A program made the translations under genes and the position numbers. Positions 27,216-35,207 of a stretch of DNA of 64,000 nt are shown here, piece by piece. The notes beneath the pieces were generated by a model. That model had not been told where the DNA came from, did not search any database, and saw nothing but the letters and a program-made list of their open reading frames with translations. The DNA is taken from positions 27,159-91,158 of the forward strand of contig JBHIWX010000004.1 in assembly GCA_041987205.1 (NCBI GenBank), given 5' to 3'. How positions within the stretch are numbered: position 1 is the stretch's first letter; every line of letters starts with the position of its first letter. The DNA is from BOKV01 sp041987205. Lineage in GTDB: Bacteria; Pseudomonadota; Alphaproteobacteria; Rhizobiales; Rhizobiaceae.

Positions 27216-27460
27216 GACTCGACCCGGCGCGATAAACGACTGTTAACAAAGCGTGAATCAGGGTCAGCGCGCGAAATGGCTCAAGTCGGCGCCTCAGAAC
27301 TGCGCGCCATTTATGCAGAATCGTCTTGTTGATTATTTTTTGGGCACCTTTTGTGCTGCGCTGCAGCGAGACATGGGCCCGGACCATCAGGACCATCAGG
27401 ACATCGCATTCACGAGGTTCCGTTAGGTCATTTGTGCCGGCCCTTGCGGGTCTGGAAATG
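27216..27460. other. Gap upstream of glnK copy 1, no gene seen
   Basis: Part of the 414-base stretch between the glnK start (27099) and the amtB copy 2 stop (27514). It is AT-richer than its surroundings around 27320-27350. A GCAC-N5-GTGC dyad at 27344-27356 resembles an NtrC half-site pair but has the wrong spacing for the classic site. I find no convincing ORF. Confidence 0.5.
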
Positions 27461-27490
27461 AAAACGGCCGGGCATCGGAATGCCCGGCCG
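27461..27490 (-). terminator. Intrinsic terminator after amtB (second copy)
   Basis: An eleven-base perfect stem (27465-27475 with 27480-27490) with a four-base loop is followed in the minus direction by TTTT. It ends transcription 24 bases after the amtB stop and separates the two glnK-amtB units. Confidence 0.87.
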
Positions 27491-27513
27491 TGATCGTTGT
27501 CGCGTCAAGCCGA

Positions 27514-28887
27514 TCAGCTGTGGTAGGCGCTTTCGCCGTGAGAGGACAGGTCGAGACCGATCCGTTCCTCTTCCTCGGTGGCGCGGATGCCGGTGATCGC
27601 CTTGACGATGTAGATGATCACGAGCGAACCGATGCCCGACCAGACCAGGGTGACGAGGACGGCCTTGATCTGGATCCAGACCTGGCTCGCCATCGAGAAA
27701 TCGTCACCGCCGGTGCCGCCGAAATAGGGCGCGACCAGAATGCCGGTGCCGATGGCGCCGACGATGCCGCCGATGCCATGGACGCCGAAGACGTCGAGGC
27801 TGTCGTCATAGCCGAATCTCGACTTCACGGTGGAGACGAAGAAGTAGCAGATCGGCGAGACGACAAGGCCGAGGACGAGCGCGCCGACCGGGCCGGACGT
27901 GCCACAGGCCGGCGTGACCGCGACGAGGCCGGCCACGATGCCGGATGCCGCGCCCAGGCCGGAGGACTTGCCGCGTGCGATCGCCTCGACGACGGACCAG
28001 GAGACGATGGCTCCGGCCGTCGCGATGAAAGTGTTCATCATCGCCAGCGTGGCATTGGAGGTCGCCTCGAGGTTGGAGCCGGCGTTGAAGCCGAACCAGC
28101 CGACCCAGAGCATGGCGGCGCCGACCATGGTCAGTGTCATGGAATGCGGTGCCATGTTGTCCTTGCCGAAGCCGAGGCGCTTGCCGAGCACGATGGCGAA
28201 GATCAGGCCCGCCACACCGGCATTGATGTGCACCACGGTGCCGCCGGCAAAGTCGATCGCACCCCAGGTGAAGAGAAGGCCCGCGCCGTCCCAGACCATG
28301 TGGGCGATCGGGAAGTAGACAAAGGTGACCCACAGGATCACGAACAGGATCACGCCGGAGAATTTGGCGCGTTCGGCGAAGGCGCCGACGATCAGCGCCG
28401 GCGTGATGGCCGCGAAGGTCATCTGGAAGGCGATGAAGACATATTCGGGAAGCACGACGCCGTCGGTGAAGGTCGCGGCGGTGGAATCCATCGTGACGCC
28501 AGACAGGAACAGCTTGGCCGTACCGCCCCAGAAGGGCGAGGTGCCGCCGCCGAAGGCGAAGGAATAGCCCCACAATACCCACACGATCATCACCACGGCG
28601 GTGATCAGCGTGCACTGCATGAGCACGGACAGCATGTTCTTGGAGCGGACCAGACCGCCATAGAATAGGGCGAGGCCGGGAATGATCATGAACAGGACCA
28701 GAAGCGTGGAGGTCATCATCCAGGCGGTATCGCCCTTGTCCATGACCGGCGCGGCTTCGGCCGCAGCCTCCGTCGCGGTTTCCTGCGCCCAGGCAGCGGC
28801 GCTCGCCGCGAAGGTCAGCAGGCCTCCCCCGGCCAGTCGCGCGGCGACCGAACCCAGGCGGGAAGGAAGAATGTCAGCAGATTTCAT
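27514..28887 (-). CDS. amtB: Ammonium transporter (Amt family, E. coli AmtB-like copy)
   Basis: 457-aa ammonium channel from the ATG at 28887 (MKSADILPSRLG; GGAGACTACCCG upstream). A signal peptide ends around AAWAQE, followed by about eleven helices. The family signature DKGDTAWMMTSTLLVLFM and the pore histidines in GGTVVHINAG and DVFGVHGIGG match classical AmtB. It lies 36 bases after glnK copy 2 in one transcription unit. Its C-terminus has RATEEEERIGLDLSSHGE, the tail that contacts GlnK in studied members. An alternative start at 28911 adds eight residues. Confidence 0.93.
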   Translation of the reverse strand: MKSADILPSRLGSVAARLAGGGLLTFAASAAAWAQETATEAAAEAAPVMDKGDTAWMMTSTLLVLFMIIPGLALFYGGLVRSKNMLSVLMQCTLITAVVMIVWVLWGYSFAFGGGTSPFWGGTAKLFLSGVTMDSTAATFTDGVVLPEYVFIAFQMTFAAITPALIVGAFAERAKFSGVILFVILWVTFVYFPIAHMVWDGAGLLFTWGAIDFAGGTVVHINAGVAGLIFAIVLGKRLGFGKDNMAPHSMTLTMVGAAMLWVGWFGFNAGSNLEATSNATLAMMNTFIATAGAIVSWSVVEAIARGKSSGLGAASGIVAGLVAVTPACGTSGPVGALVLGLVVSPICYFFVSTVKSRFGYDDSLDVFGVHGIGGIVGAIGTGILVAPYFGGTGGDDFSMASQVWIQIKAVLVTLVWSGIGSLVIIYIVKAITGIRATEEEERIGLDLSSHGESAYHS

Positions 28888-28923
28888 CGGGTAGTCTCCA
28901 TGGATGGTCATGCGATGGCCCGG

Positions 28924-29262
28924 TCAGAGGGCATCGTTACCGGTTTCGCCGGTGCGGATGCGAACGGCCTGGTCGATGGCGTAGACAAAGATCTTTCCGT
29001 CGCCGATCTGGCCGGTCTTGGCCGCGCCCGCTACGGCCTCGATGGCCTTGTCGACCATGTCGGCGGCGACCGCGATCTCGATCTTCAGCTTGGGAAGGAA
29101 ATTCACGGCATATTCGGTGCCGCGATAGATTTCGGTGTGGCCCTTCTGGCGGCCGTAGCCCTTGACCTCGGTTACCGTCAGACCCTGTATGCCAATCGCC
29201 GTGAGGGCATCGCGCACCTCATCGAGCTTGAATGGCTTGATGACTGCCATGACAATCTTCAT
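28924..29262 (-). CDS. glnK: PII nitrogen-regulatory protein GlnK (copy 2)
   Basis: Second 112-aa PII protein, about 88% identical to copy 1 by direct comparison. Tyr51, the T-loop RGTEYAVNF, KGYGRQKGHTEIYRG and GKIFVYA are present. Differences cluster after the T-loop (residues 54, 63, 67-77) and at 95-109. It heads a unit with the E. coli-like AmtB. A sigma-54 promoter of the same architecture as copy 1 lies about 200 bases upstream. Which GlnK pairs with which Amt in vivo cannot be read from sequence. Confidence 0.94.
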   Translation of the reverse strand: MKIVMAVIKPFKLDEVRDALTAIGIQGLTVTEVKGYGRQKGHTEIYRGTEYAVNFLPKLKIEIAVAADMVDKAIEAVAGAAKTGQIGDGKIFVYAIDQAVRIRTGETGNDAL

Positions 29263-29464
29263 TCGATCACCCGTTCGTTTGACGTGGCCGACAAACGGCC
29301 ACCGATGCGCTTCTTGTTATCGGAACCGGTGAACGCACCTGGTCCCGGCTTGTGACGGCCAGGATGCGAAATCAGACGCCGCCCGGCGCCTGCATGCCTC
29401 CCGATCTGCCATAACGGAATCACGTCGCGCGCCTGCGCCGCCGCGATCCGCCCGGCTGCAATCT

Positions 29465-29480
29465 ATCAAGCGGCGTGCCA
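29465..29480 (-). promoter_or_regulatory. Sigma-54 (-24/-12) promoter of glnK-amtB copy 2
   Basis: On the minus strand TGGCACG-N4-TTGAT runs from 29480 to 29465. Like the copy 1 promoter it has TTGA rather than TTGC at -12. The rest of the 29263-29632 gap holds no ORF I would call; it includes the 3' flank of tesB. Confidence 0.68.
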
Positions 29481-29632
29481 GATCGCGAAAAGTGGCCTTA
29501 ACCGATTGTTATTGATTGGAATTCCTGACCAGAATTGTACCGCAGTGGCGGTTGCTTCCTGTGCAGGTGACGCATAATTGGCCGAAAAATGCCTATCAGA
29601 TGTGCAAATTCCAGAAATTGCCTAGCAATTGT

Positions 29633-30499
29633 TCAGCCTTTCCGGCGTTCGCGGATCAGGCCTTCCTGCGCCACGGAGGCGATCAGCACGCCATCGCGCG
29701 TGTAGATGCTGCCACGTGTGAAACCGCGTCCGCCCGAGGCGTTGGGGCTGTCCTGCGTATAGAGGTGCCAGTCCTGCATGCGCGCGGGGCGGTGGAACCA
29801 GATGGCGTGATCGAGGCTTGCCACCTGCAGTTCCGGATCGAATACCGCCCGGCCATGGGCATAAAGCGAGGTATCGATCAGGGTCATGTCGGACGCATAG
29901 GCGAGGACGCAGGCCTGGATCGCCGGATCGTCAGGCAGTTCGCCGGTGGCGCGCATCCAGGTGTGCTGGACGGGATCCAGCTTTTCAGAGGACAGAAAAT
30001 GGGTCAGGTCGGTCGGCCGGATTTCGATGGGCCGATCGCGCTGCCAGTAGCGGCGAATGTGCTCTGGCGCGTTGCCGATGTATTTGTCTGCAAGCTCCTT
30101 GTCGCTCGCCAGCGATTCGGGCGGTGCGATCTGCGGCATGGGCAGGAAGTGCTCGAGCCCGGCTTCCTGCACCTGGAAGGATGCCGACATCGAGAAGATG
30201 GCCTTGCCGTGCTGCAGGGCGACGACCCGGCGCGTGGTGAAGCTGCCGCCGTCGCGAATGCGGTCGACCTGATAGATGATGGGGATCTGCGGGTCACCGG
30301 GACGCATGAAATAGCAATGCAGGGAATGGACCTGCCGTTCGGCGGTGACGGTGCGCTGCGCGGCGACCAGTGCCTGGCCGATGACCTGTCCACCGAAAAC
30401 GCGCTGCCAGCCGACCTTGGGCGACAGGCCGCGATACAGATCCTCTTCCAGTTTTTCCAGTGCGAGCAACTGGATGAGTGAGGCGACCGCCCTGGACAT
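29633..30499 (-). CDS. tesB: Acyl-CoA thioesterase II (TesB family)
   Basis: Double-hotdog thioesterase that releases CoA from medium- and long-chain acyl-CoA. The ATG at 30499 (MSRAVASLIQL) has AAGGAAG upstream and gives 288 aa; a TTG at 30517 is a weaker option. Motifs are FGGQVIGQALVAA, HSLHCYFMRPGD, and the second hotdog with SLDHAIWFHRP, including the catalytic Asp. tesB upstream of glnK-amtB is a conserved arrangement in rhizobia and relatives, though the functional link is unclear. Confidence 0.92.
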   Translation of the reverse strand: MSRAVASLIQLLALEKLEEDLYRGLSPKVGWQRVFGGQVIGQALVAAQRTVTAERQVHSLHCYFMRPGDPQIPIIYQVDRIRDGGSFTTRRVVALQHGKAIFSMSASFQVQEAGLEHFLPMPQIAPPESLASDKELADKYIGNAPEHIRRYWQRDRPIEIRPTDLTHFLSSEKLDPVQHTWMRATGELPDDPAIQACVLAYASDMTLIDTSLYAHGRAVFDPELQVASLDHAIWFHRPARMQDWHLYTQDSPNASGGRGFTRGSIYTRDGVLIASVAQEGLIRERRKG

Positions 30500-30657
30500 G
30501 TTCGTGTCTTCCTTCAAGTTCTGCGCCTCAAAAACACATCTGTTTTCGCATGCGATGCGGCATTGCCGTCAATGGCGCCACAATAGGCATTATGATAGGG
30601 CAGACGGCAAGACAAGGACGGGCCGGACGGGAAAACCCGGGTCGAACGGTCAAACAC

Positions 30658-30688
30658 AGCGACAGCATGGCGGAGCGACAGCATGGCG
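30658..30688 (+). repeat. 16-base tandem duplication across a start region
   Basis: The 15-mer AGCGACAGCATGGCG occurs at 30658-30672 and again at 30674-30688. Each copy contains an ATG (30667 and 30683); only the second is in frame with the hydroxylase. The first would open a 27-codon frame that stops inside the gene. Confidence 0.85.
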
Positions 30689-31990
30689 CGGAAACCGGCG
30701 CACGGAAATCAGGGCGAGCAAAACGCATCGGCGCTGGAACGCGTGCCTGAGCGTATCGATGTGTTGATCGCCGGTGGCGGCTATGTCGGACTTTCGGCGG
30801 CCGTCGCGATTGCCGGCGCGGATGCCGGACTGAAGGTGACGGTCGTCGATCCGGTGCCGCAGGAAGCAATCGAGAAGGATGTGCGCGCCTCGGCGATTGC
30901 CGCCGCCGCCACGCGCATGCTGGAACGGCTGGACGTGTGGGACGAACTTGCCGAAGACGCGCAGCCGATCAACGAAATGATCGTCACCGACAGCAAGCTG
31001 TCGGATGCCACGCGACCGGTGTTCCTGACTTTTGCGAATGAAACGGGTGCCAACGATGTGGGCGCCGGGGAAACAGGTGCAAACGAGGCGCCCTTTGCGC
31101 ACATGCTGCCCAACCGTTCGCTGGTCAAGGCGCTGCGCCGGAAGGCCGAATCGCTTGGCGTGACGCTGGTGACCGATCGAGTCGAGGGATTCGCTGTCGG
31201 TCCGGGCGCCGTCGACGTCACGCTGGGCAACCGTCCGATACGGGCGAGCGTGCTGGTCGCCGCCGACGGGGTGCGCTCGAAGCTGCGCGAGGCTGCCGGT
31301 ATCCGCACCGTTCACTGGCCCTACGACCAGATGGGCATCGTCGCGACGGTGGCCCATGAGCGTCCGCATCAGGGCCGTGCCGAGGAACATTTCCTGCCGT
31401 CTGGACCGTTTGCGATCCTGCCCTTGAAGGGCAATCGTTCATCGCTGGTCTGGACGGAGCGTTCCAAAGACGCCGAACGTCTGATGGCGGCCGATGATCT
31501 GACCTTCGAACTGGAACTCGAGCAGCGCTTCGGCCACAAGCTGGGCGCGCTGACGGTCGAGGGGCAGCGCCGCGCCTTCCCGCTCGGGCTGACGCTGGCG
31601 TGCGACACGGTCAAGGAGCGTTTCGTGCTAGCGGGCGATGCCGCGCACGGCATTCATCCCATTGCCGGACAGGGTCTCAATCTCGGCTTCAAGGACGCCG
31701 CCGCGCTGGCAGAAACGCTGGTCGAGGCGCACCGGTTGGGTCTCGACATCGGTTCGCTCGCCGTTCTGGAGCGCTACCAGCAATGGCGGCGCTTCGACAC
31801 GGTGCAGATGGGCGTGACGACGGATGTGCTGAACCGGCTGTTTTCCAATGACAATCCGCTGCTGCGCGCAGTGCGCGATGCCGGTCTCGGCATGGTCGAC
31901 CGGTTGCCGGGCCTCAAAAAGCGGTTCATCGATCAGGCTGCCGGCTATGGTAGCAGTACGCCGCGGCTGCTCAGGGGCGAGGCGATCTGA
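30683..31990 (+). CDS. UbiH/UbiF/COQ6-family FAD-dependent monooxygenase
   Basis: Flavoprotein hydroxylase of ubiquinone ring synthesis; which ring position it hydroxylates cannot be read from sequence. The 435-aa protein has FAD motif GGGYVGLSAAVAIAG (about residues 31-45), the middle DG motif VLVAADGVRSKLREAAG, and the C-terminal GDAAHGIHPIAGQGLNLGFKD that is specific to this family. The start is taken as the second ATG of a duplicated segment; the first 20 residues are polar and may be dispensable. It is divergent from tesB and followed by the minus-strand trm112/LON pair. Confidence 0.9.
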   Translation: MARKPAHGNQGEQNASALERVPERIDVLIAGGGYVGLSAAVAIAGADAGLKVTVVDPVPQEAIEKDVRASAIAAAATRMLERLDVWDELAEDAQPINEMIVTDSKLSDATRPVFLTFANETGANDVGAGETGANEAPFAHMLPNRSLVKALRRKAESLGVTLVTDRVEGFAVGPGAVDVTLGNRPIRASVLVAADGVRSKLREAAGIRTVHWPYDQMGIVATVAHERPHQGRAEEHFLPSGPFAILPLKGNRSSLVWTERSKDAERLMAADDLTFELELEQRFGHKLGALTVEGQRRAFPLGLTLACDTVKERFVLAGDAAHGIHPIAGQGLNLGFKDAAALAETLVEAHRLGLDIGSLAVLERYQQWRRFDTVQMGVTTDVLNRLFSNDNPLLRAVRDAGLGMVDRLPGLKKRFIDQAAGYGSSTPRLLRGEAI

Positions 31991-32012
31991 AGATTGCCCG
32001 GCTGGGCCGATC

Positions 32013-32306
32013 CTAATCGGCCGACAATTCGCTGTCGGTCAGGTTGCGCGCTTCCGAGGCGAGCATGATGGGGATTGCATCGCGGATGGGGTAGGCGAGC
32101 CGGGCGGCGCGCGAGACCAGTTCGTTCTTCTCGTGGTCGAATTCAAGCGTGGTGCGCGTCAGCGGGCAGACCAGCATTTCCAAAAGTTTCGGGTCGACAG
32201 CGGCGGTATGCGCATGGCCCGGCGTCAGGGACGGCACATGCAGGCCGTGATTCTCGGCCGGCTTTCCCTCCTTTTCGTCGCTATTCCTTTTGCCGGCATC
32301 CGTCAC
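32013..32306 (-). CDS. Trm112-like small protein
   Basis: The C-terminal ~60 residues, VDPKLLEMLVCPLTRTTLEF through YPIRDAIPIML, are the Trm112/YcaR fold. In eukaryotes Trm112 activates methyltransferases; the bacterial role is unknown. Usual zinc-binding Cys pairs are reduced to one Cys. The chosen GTG at 32306 overlaps the LON-domain stop (GTGA) and gives 97 aa, longer than the usual ~65. A GTG at 32237 would give 74 aa. The start is therefore uncertain; the identity of the C-terminal domain is not. Confidence 0.78.
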   Translation of the reverse strand: MTDAGKRNSDEKEGKPAENHGLHVPSLTPGHAHTAAVDPKLLEMLVCPLTRTTLEFDHEKNELVSRAARLAYPIRDAIPIMLASEARNLTDSELSAD

Positions 32307-32980
32307 TGAATGATTGTTCCCGATACACCGGCGTCGCGGGCGAGCGCGATTTCGGCGATGGCGATCAGCGTCTCGGCGCGCGCCTTCAGTGTGTCGGCTT
32401 CGAGCAGGGCCTGCTTTTCGGCCGGGCCATAGGGGCTCATCATGCACAGCGCGGTCACCAGCGTGTCGTTGCCGGCCTTGCGGACCGAATCCCAGTCGGC
32501 CTCCATGCCGTTGGCGTCGAGATATTTGCGAAATGTCGCGAGCAGCGTTTGGCGATCGACTTCGGCGCCGTTGTCGCGGCATTCGAGCTCTTCGCCGAAT
32601 GGCTCGATGCGGCAGCGGCGATAGCTGCCGTTCCCTTCCACCTCCTCGGCGATGCGGTAGCGGCAGATCCCGGTCAGATTGATGAGGTAGCGGCCGTCGC
32701 CGGTCTCCTGGAAGGCAGTGATGCGGCCGAGGCAACCTAGCCTGCACAGCAGCGGCTCGCCATTGGCAGAGACCGCCGTATCCTCGCCGAAACGCGGCTG
32801 GACCATGCCGATCAGGCGTTCGCGGCACAGCGCGTCGTCGATCATCGCCAGATAGCGCGGCTCGAAGATGTTGAGCGGCATCTGGCCGCCCGGCAGAAGC
32901 AGTGCACCGGACAGCGGAAAGATCGGCACGACATCGGGGATGTCGGCTAGACTGGCATATTCGGCGTTACCGGCTCTCAT
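32303..32980 (-). CDS. LON peptidase substrate-binding (LON N-terminal) domain protein
   Basis: 225-aa cytoplasmic protein consisting of the Lon N-terminal substrate-recognition domain without the ATPase or protease. The diagnostic stretch VVPIFPLSGALLLPGGQMPL occurs near residues 17-36, then FEPRYLAMIDDAL. The ATG at 32980 is spaced well from GGAGG; a GTG at 32986 is an alternative. It lies 45 bases downstream of the thioredoxin gene, and the trm112-like frame overlaps its stop. The function of such stand-alone domains is not established. Confidence 0.88.
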   Translation of the reverse strand: MRAGNAEYASLADIPDVVPIFPLSGALLLPGGQMPLNIFEPRYLAMIDDALCRERLIGMVQPRFGEDTAVSANGEPLLCRLGCLGRITAFQETGDGRYLINLTGICRYRIAEEVEGNGSYRRCRIEPFGEELECRDNGAEVDRQTLLATFRKYLDANGMEADWDSVRKAGNDTLVTALCMMSPYGPAEKQALLEADTLKARAETLIAIAEIALARDAGVSGTIIQ

Positions 32981-33025
32981 TCCCACTCTCTCCTCCGCAG
33001 GAATGTAAGTCGGCGCCGAAAAAAC

Positions 33026-33967
33026 TCAAGAAAACAGAATGGCCGAAAGCTGGCGGCGCGCGGTAAGCGTCGCCTCATCGGCGGGACCCCAGGCCTCGAA
33101 GAACTGCAGGAGCTGGGTGCGCGCGCCGTCATCGTTCCAGTTGCGGTCGCGTCGGATGATCTCCAGCAGCTGATCGGCCGCCTCTTCTCGTTTGCCCGTC
33201 GCGTTGAGCGCCACCGCCAGCTCAAATCTGGCCTGGTAATCTTTCGGATCGGCCTCGATGCGCGCGACGAGTGCCGAGGTGTCGCCCACCGAGGCGGCCT
33301 GTTCGGCCAGATCGATGGCGGCCTTGAGCGAGGCGGCCTCGGGCTTGTCCTGCTGGTCGGCGGGGATGGCGTCGTACATCGCCCTGGCGCGCTCGGCATC
33401 GCCGGCGTCAAGATAGAGCGTCCCGAGACCCGCCAGCGCGATGACGTTTTCCGGCTCCTGCTGGAGCACGGAGGCATAAAGGTTCGCTGCCTCGCTGCTG
33501 GCGCCCTCGGCAGCGAGGCGGCCGGCCTCTTCCAGCGCCTGCTCGACGGGTGAGGGGCCGGATGGCCCGGCCAGCTTGTCGATGAAGCGGCGCACCTCGC
33601 TTTCGGGCACCGCGCCCATGAAGGCGTCTTTCGGCTTGCCCTTGTCGAAGGCGACGACGGCCGGGATCGACTGGACGCCCATCTGGCCGGCGATTTCGGG
33701 GTGCTGGTCGATGTTCATCTTGACCAGTTTGACCTTGCCGCGCGATTCGGTGACGACCTTCTCAAGTACCGGGCCGAGCTGCTTGCACGGTCCGCACCAG
33801 GGCGCCCAGAAATCGACGAGGACCGGGCGCTCGTTCGACGCCTCGATCACCTCGGCCATGAATTCGGCCGTCGAGATGTCCTTCACCGCTTCCGGGGCAC
33901 CGCCACTGGCGGGCTGGCCGCCGCCGAGCGTGCCCAGAAAGTCGACGCCACCGTTTCCATTGCTCAT
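33026..33967 (-). CDS. Thioredoxin-TPR co-chaperone, YbbN/CnoX type
   Basis: 313-aa protein with a thioredoxin domain (about 28-135) and C-terminal TPR-like helices (about 140-310). The active site is WCGPC (57-61), a full CxxC, unlike E. coli CnoX, which lacks a reducing pair; it may therefore be a working oxidoreductase as well as a holdase. The cis-Pro is in VQSIPAVVAF. It precedes the LON-domain gene in the same direction, an arrangement widely kept in alphaproteobacteria. Confidence 0.9.
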   Translation of the reverse strand: MSNGNGGVDFLGTLGGGQPASGGAPEAVKDISTAEFMAEVIEASNERPVLVDFWAPWCGPCKQLGPVLEKVVTESRGKVKLVKMNIDQHPEIAGQMGVQSIPAVVAFDKGKPKDAFMGAVPESEVRRFIDKLAGPSGPSPVEQALEEAGRLAAEGASSEAANLYASVLQQEPENVIALAGLGTLYLDAGDAERARAMYDAIPADQQDKPEAASLKAAIDLAEQAASVGDTSALVARIEADPKDYQARFELAVALNATGKREEAADQLLEIIRRDRNWNDDGARTQLLQFFEAWGPADEATLTARRQLSAILFS

Positions 33968-34024
33968 CGTATCTTCTCCACGCCTGTTCTTCGCGCCGTA
34001 TGGGAAGGTGGCGCGATCAAGCCT

Positions 34025-34552
34025 CTATTGTGACGGTTCGCTGCCCGAGGACAGGTCGACGATTTCGGGCGGATGACCGACATGTTCGAGGAAGTCTAGC
34101 AAATCCTGCCTCGAAATGGTGGTGGTCATGGTGTTCGTCAACGGGTGGCAATTGATCGCATCGTGGCGCAGCAGCGGCGCGTCGATGATCACCTTGACCC
34201 GGTTGTCGTGATCGTTCATCGGCGCGAAGGCGTTGACCGAGCCGGGCTGGACGCCGAGAAACTCCATCAGTCTTTCGGCATTGGCGAAGGACACGCGGCT
34301 TTTCGCCCCGATCAGCGGGTGGACGCGGTTCATCGGGATTTGTGCCTCGCCCTCGGCGATGATCAGGAAGTAGTTGTCCTTCTTGTCCTTGACGAACAGG
34401 TTCTTGGTGTGGCCGCCGGGAATGGAACCCCTGACATGTTCGCTCTCGGCAACGGTGAAGACGGCCTCGTGATGGTGCGTGGTCGTCTCGTAACCCAGTT
34501 CATCGAGCAGTGCGAACAGCTGGTCGGGCGTGGCGGGGGGCTTGGCGGCCAT
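34025..34552 (-). CDS. Prolyl-tRNA synthetase-associated (YbaK/ProX-type) trans-editing protein
   Basis: 175-aa stand-alone editing domain that in characterised relatives (ProXp-ala, PrdX) hydrolyses mischarged Ala-tRNA-Pro. The substrate-pocket segment GGHTKNLFVKDKK with the conserved lysine, and the GSVNAFAPMND and CHPLTNTMTTTIS loops, mark the PrdX subgroup. It starts with ATG at 34552. It is followed 57 bases on by the thioredoxin gene and preceded by the tRNA-Gly region on the other strand. Confidence 0.88.
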   Translation of the reverse strand: MAAKPPATPDQLFALLDELGYETTTHHHEAVFTVAESEHVRGSIPGGHTKNLFVKDKKDNYFLIIAEGEAQIPMNRVHPLIGAKSRVSFANAERLMEFLGVQPGSVNAFAPMNDHDNRVKVIIDAPLLRHDAINCHPLTNTMTTTISRQDLLDFLEHVGHPPEIVDLSSGSEPSQ

Positions 34553-34769
34553 GGAAAGCGGGCCTTTCGGCGGGAGTGGCTTGCGGATTTCCCGTCTGCT
34601 CTATTGGCTTATCGCCGGGCGATCAAGCTCGCGGACATTGACTGCCACGCGCGCGGCCTTCAATCCTCGAAATAGCTGTTGCAATCGCCGGCACGTTGCG
34701 CCATAGGTGGCGCCGCGCAATTCGCCCCATTTACTGATCGGGCACCGATCGGGGCTGGCGCAGGCGTGA

Positions 34770-34844
34770 GCGGGTGTAGCTCAGGGGTAGAGCACAACCT
34801 TGCCAAGGTTGGGGTCGTGGGTTCGAATCCCATCGCCCGCTCCA
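34770..34844 (+). tRNA. tRNA-Gly (anticodon GCC)
   Basis: The 75 bases fold as a complete cloverleaf: acceptor GCGGGTG/CGCCCGC, D arm GCTC/GAGC, anticodon stem CAACC/GGTTG with loop TTGCCAA (anticodon 34802-34804), and T arm GTGGG-TTCGAAT-CCCAT. The discriminator T and CCA are encoded. I see no obvious repeat of its 3' end nearby, so no sign of an integrated element. Confidence 0.97.
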
Positions 34845-35207
34845 AATTCTCTTCGAGATCGATTTAGTCGACGCGTCGAACCGCCTTACCGGCGTTCGCG
34901 CCTGATGCCGGTTTCGATCACGAGATTCGAGATCGTCGCCAGCGTTGGGACCGGATCGAAGCGTAACACCGCTCCGGCGAAGCGGGCCGGCAAAACCAGC
35001 CGAATTCAGCCAGACATTGATTTTCAAATACCGGGCTTTCTCCCGCCGATCGGGCGGCAATGCAATGTCGATGACGGTTGTTTTCAGACAAACTGCAATA
35101 ACGGCGTGCAAAATGGCCCTGGTTTGCTTCGCCTGTCCCAAGACACGCCAGAGGCAAGGTCCGCGCGGCAGACTGGCTGGAACCGATTCCTTCCGGCCGG
35201 CGGAGAA
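34845..35207. other. 363-base gap, no gene recognised
   Basis: Between tRNA-Gly and the TPR glycosyltransferase. One plus-strand frame is open throughout and merges with the glycosyltransferase frame, but its residues look non-coding and its first ATG begins in the tRNA. I see no terminator or clear promoter. Confidence 0.5.

Noticed and set aside
27344..27356. NtrC site for glnK
   Set aside because: GCAC-N5-GTGC is symmetric, but the classical NtrC dyad has a wider spacing between these cores, so I did not annotate it as such.
29498..29512. CtrA box upstream of glnK copy 2
   Set aside because: TTAA-N7-TTAT has one mismatch. In an AT-richer gap this is easily expected by chance, and no biological reason supports it.
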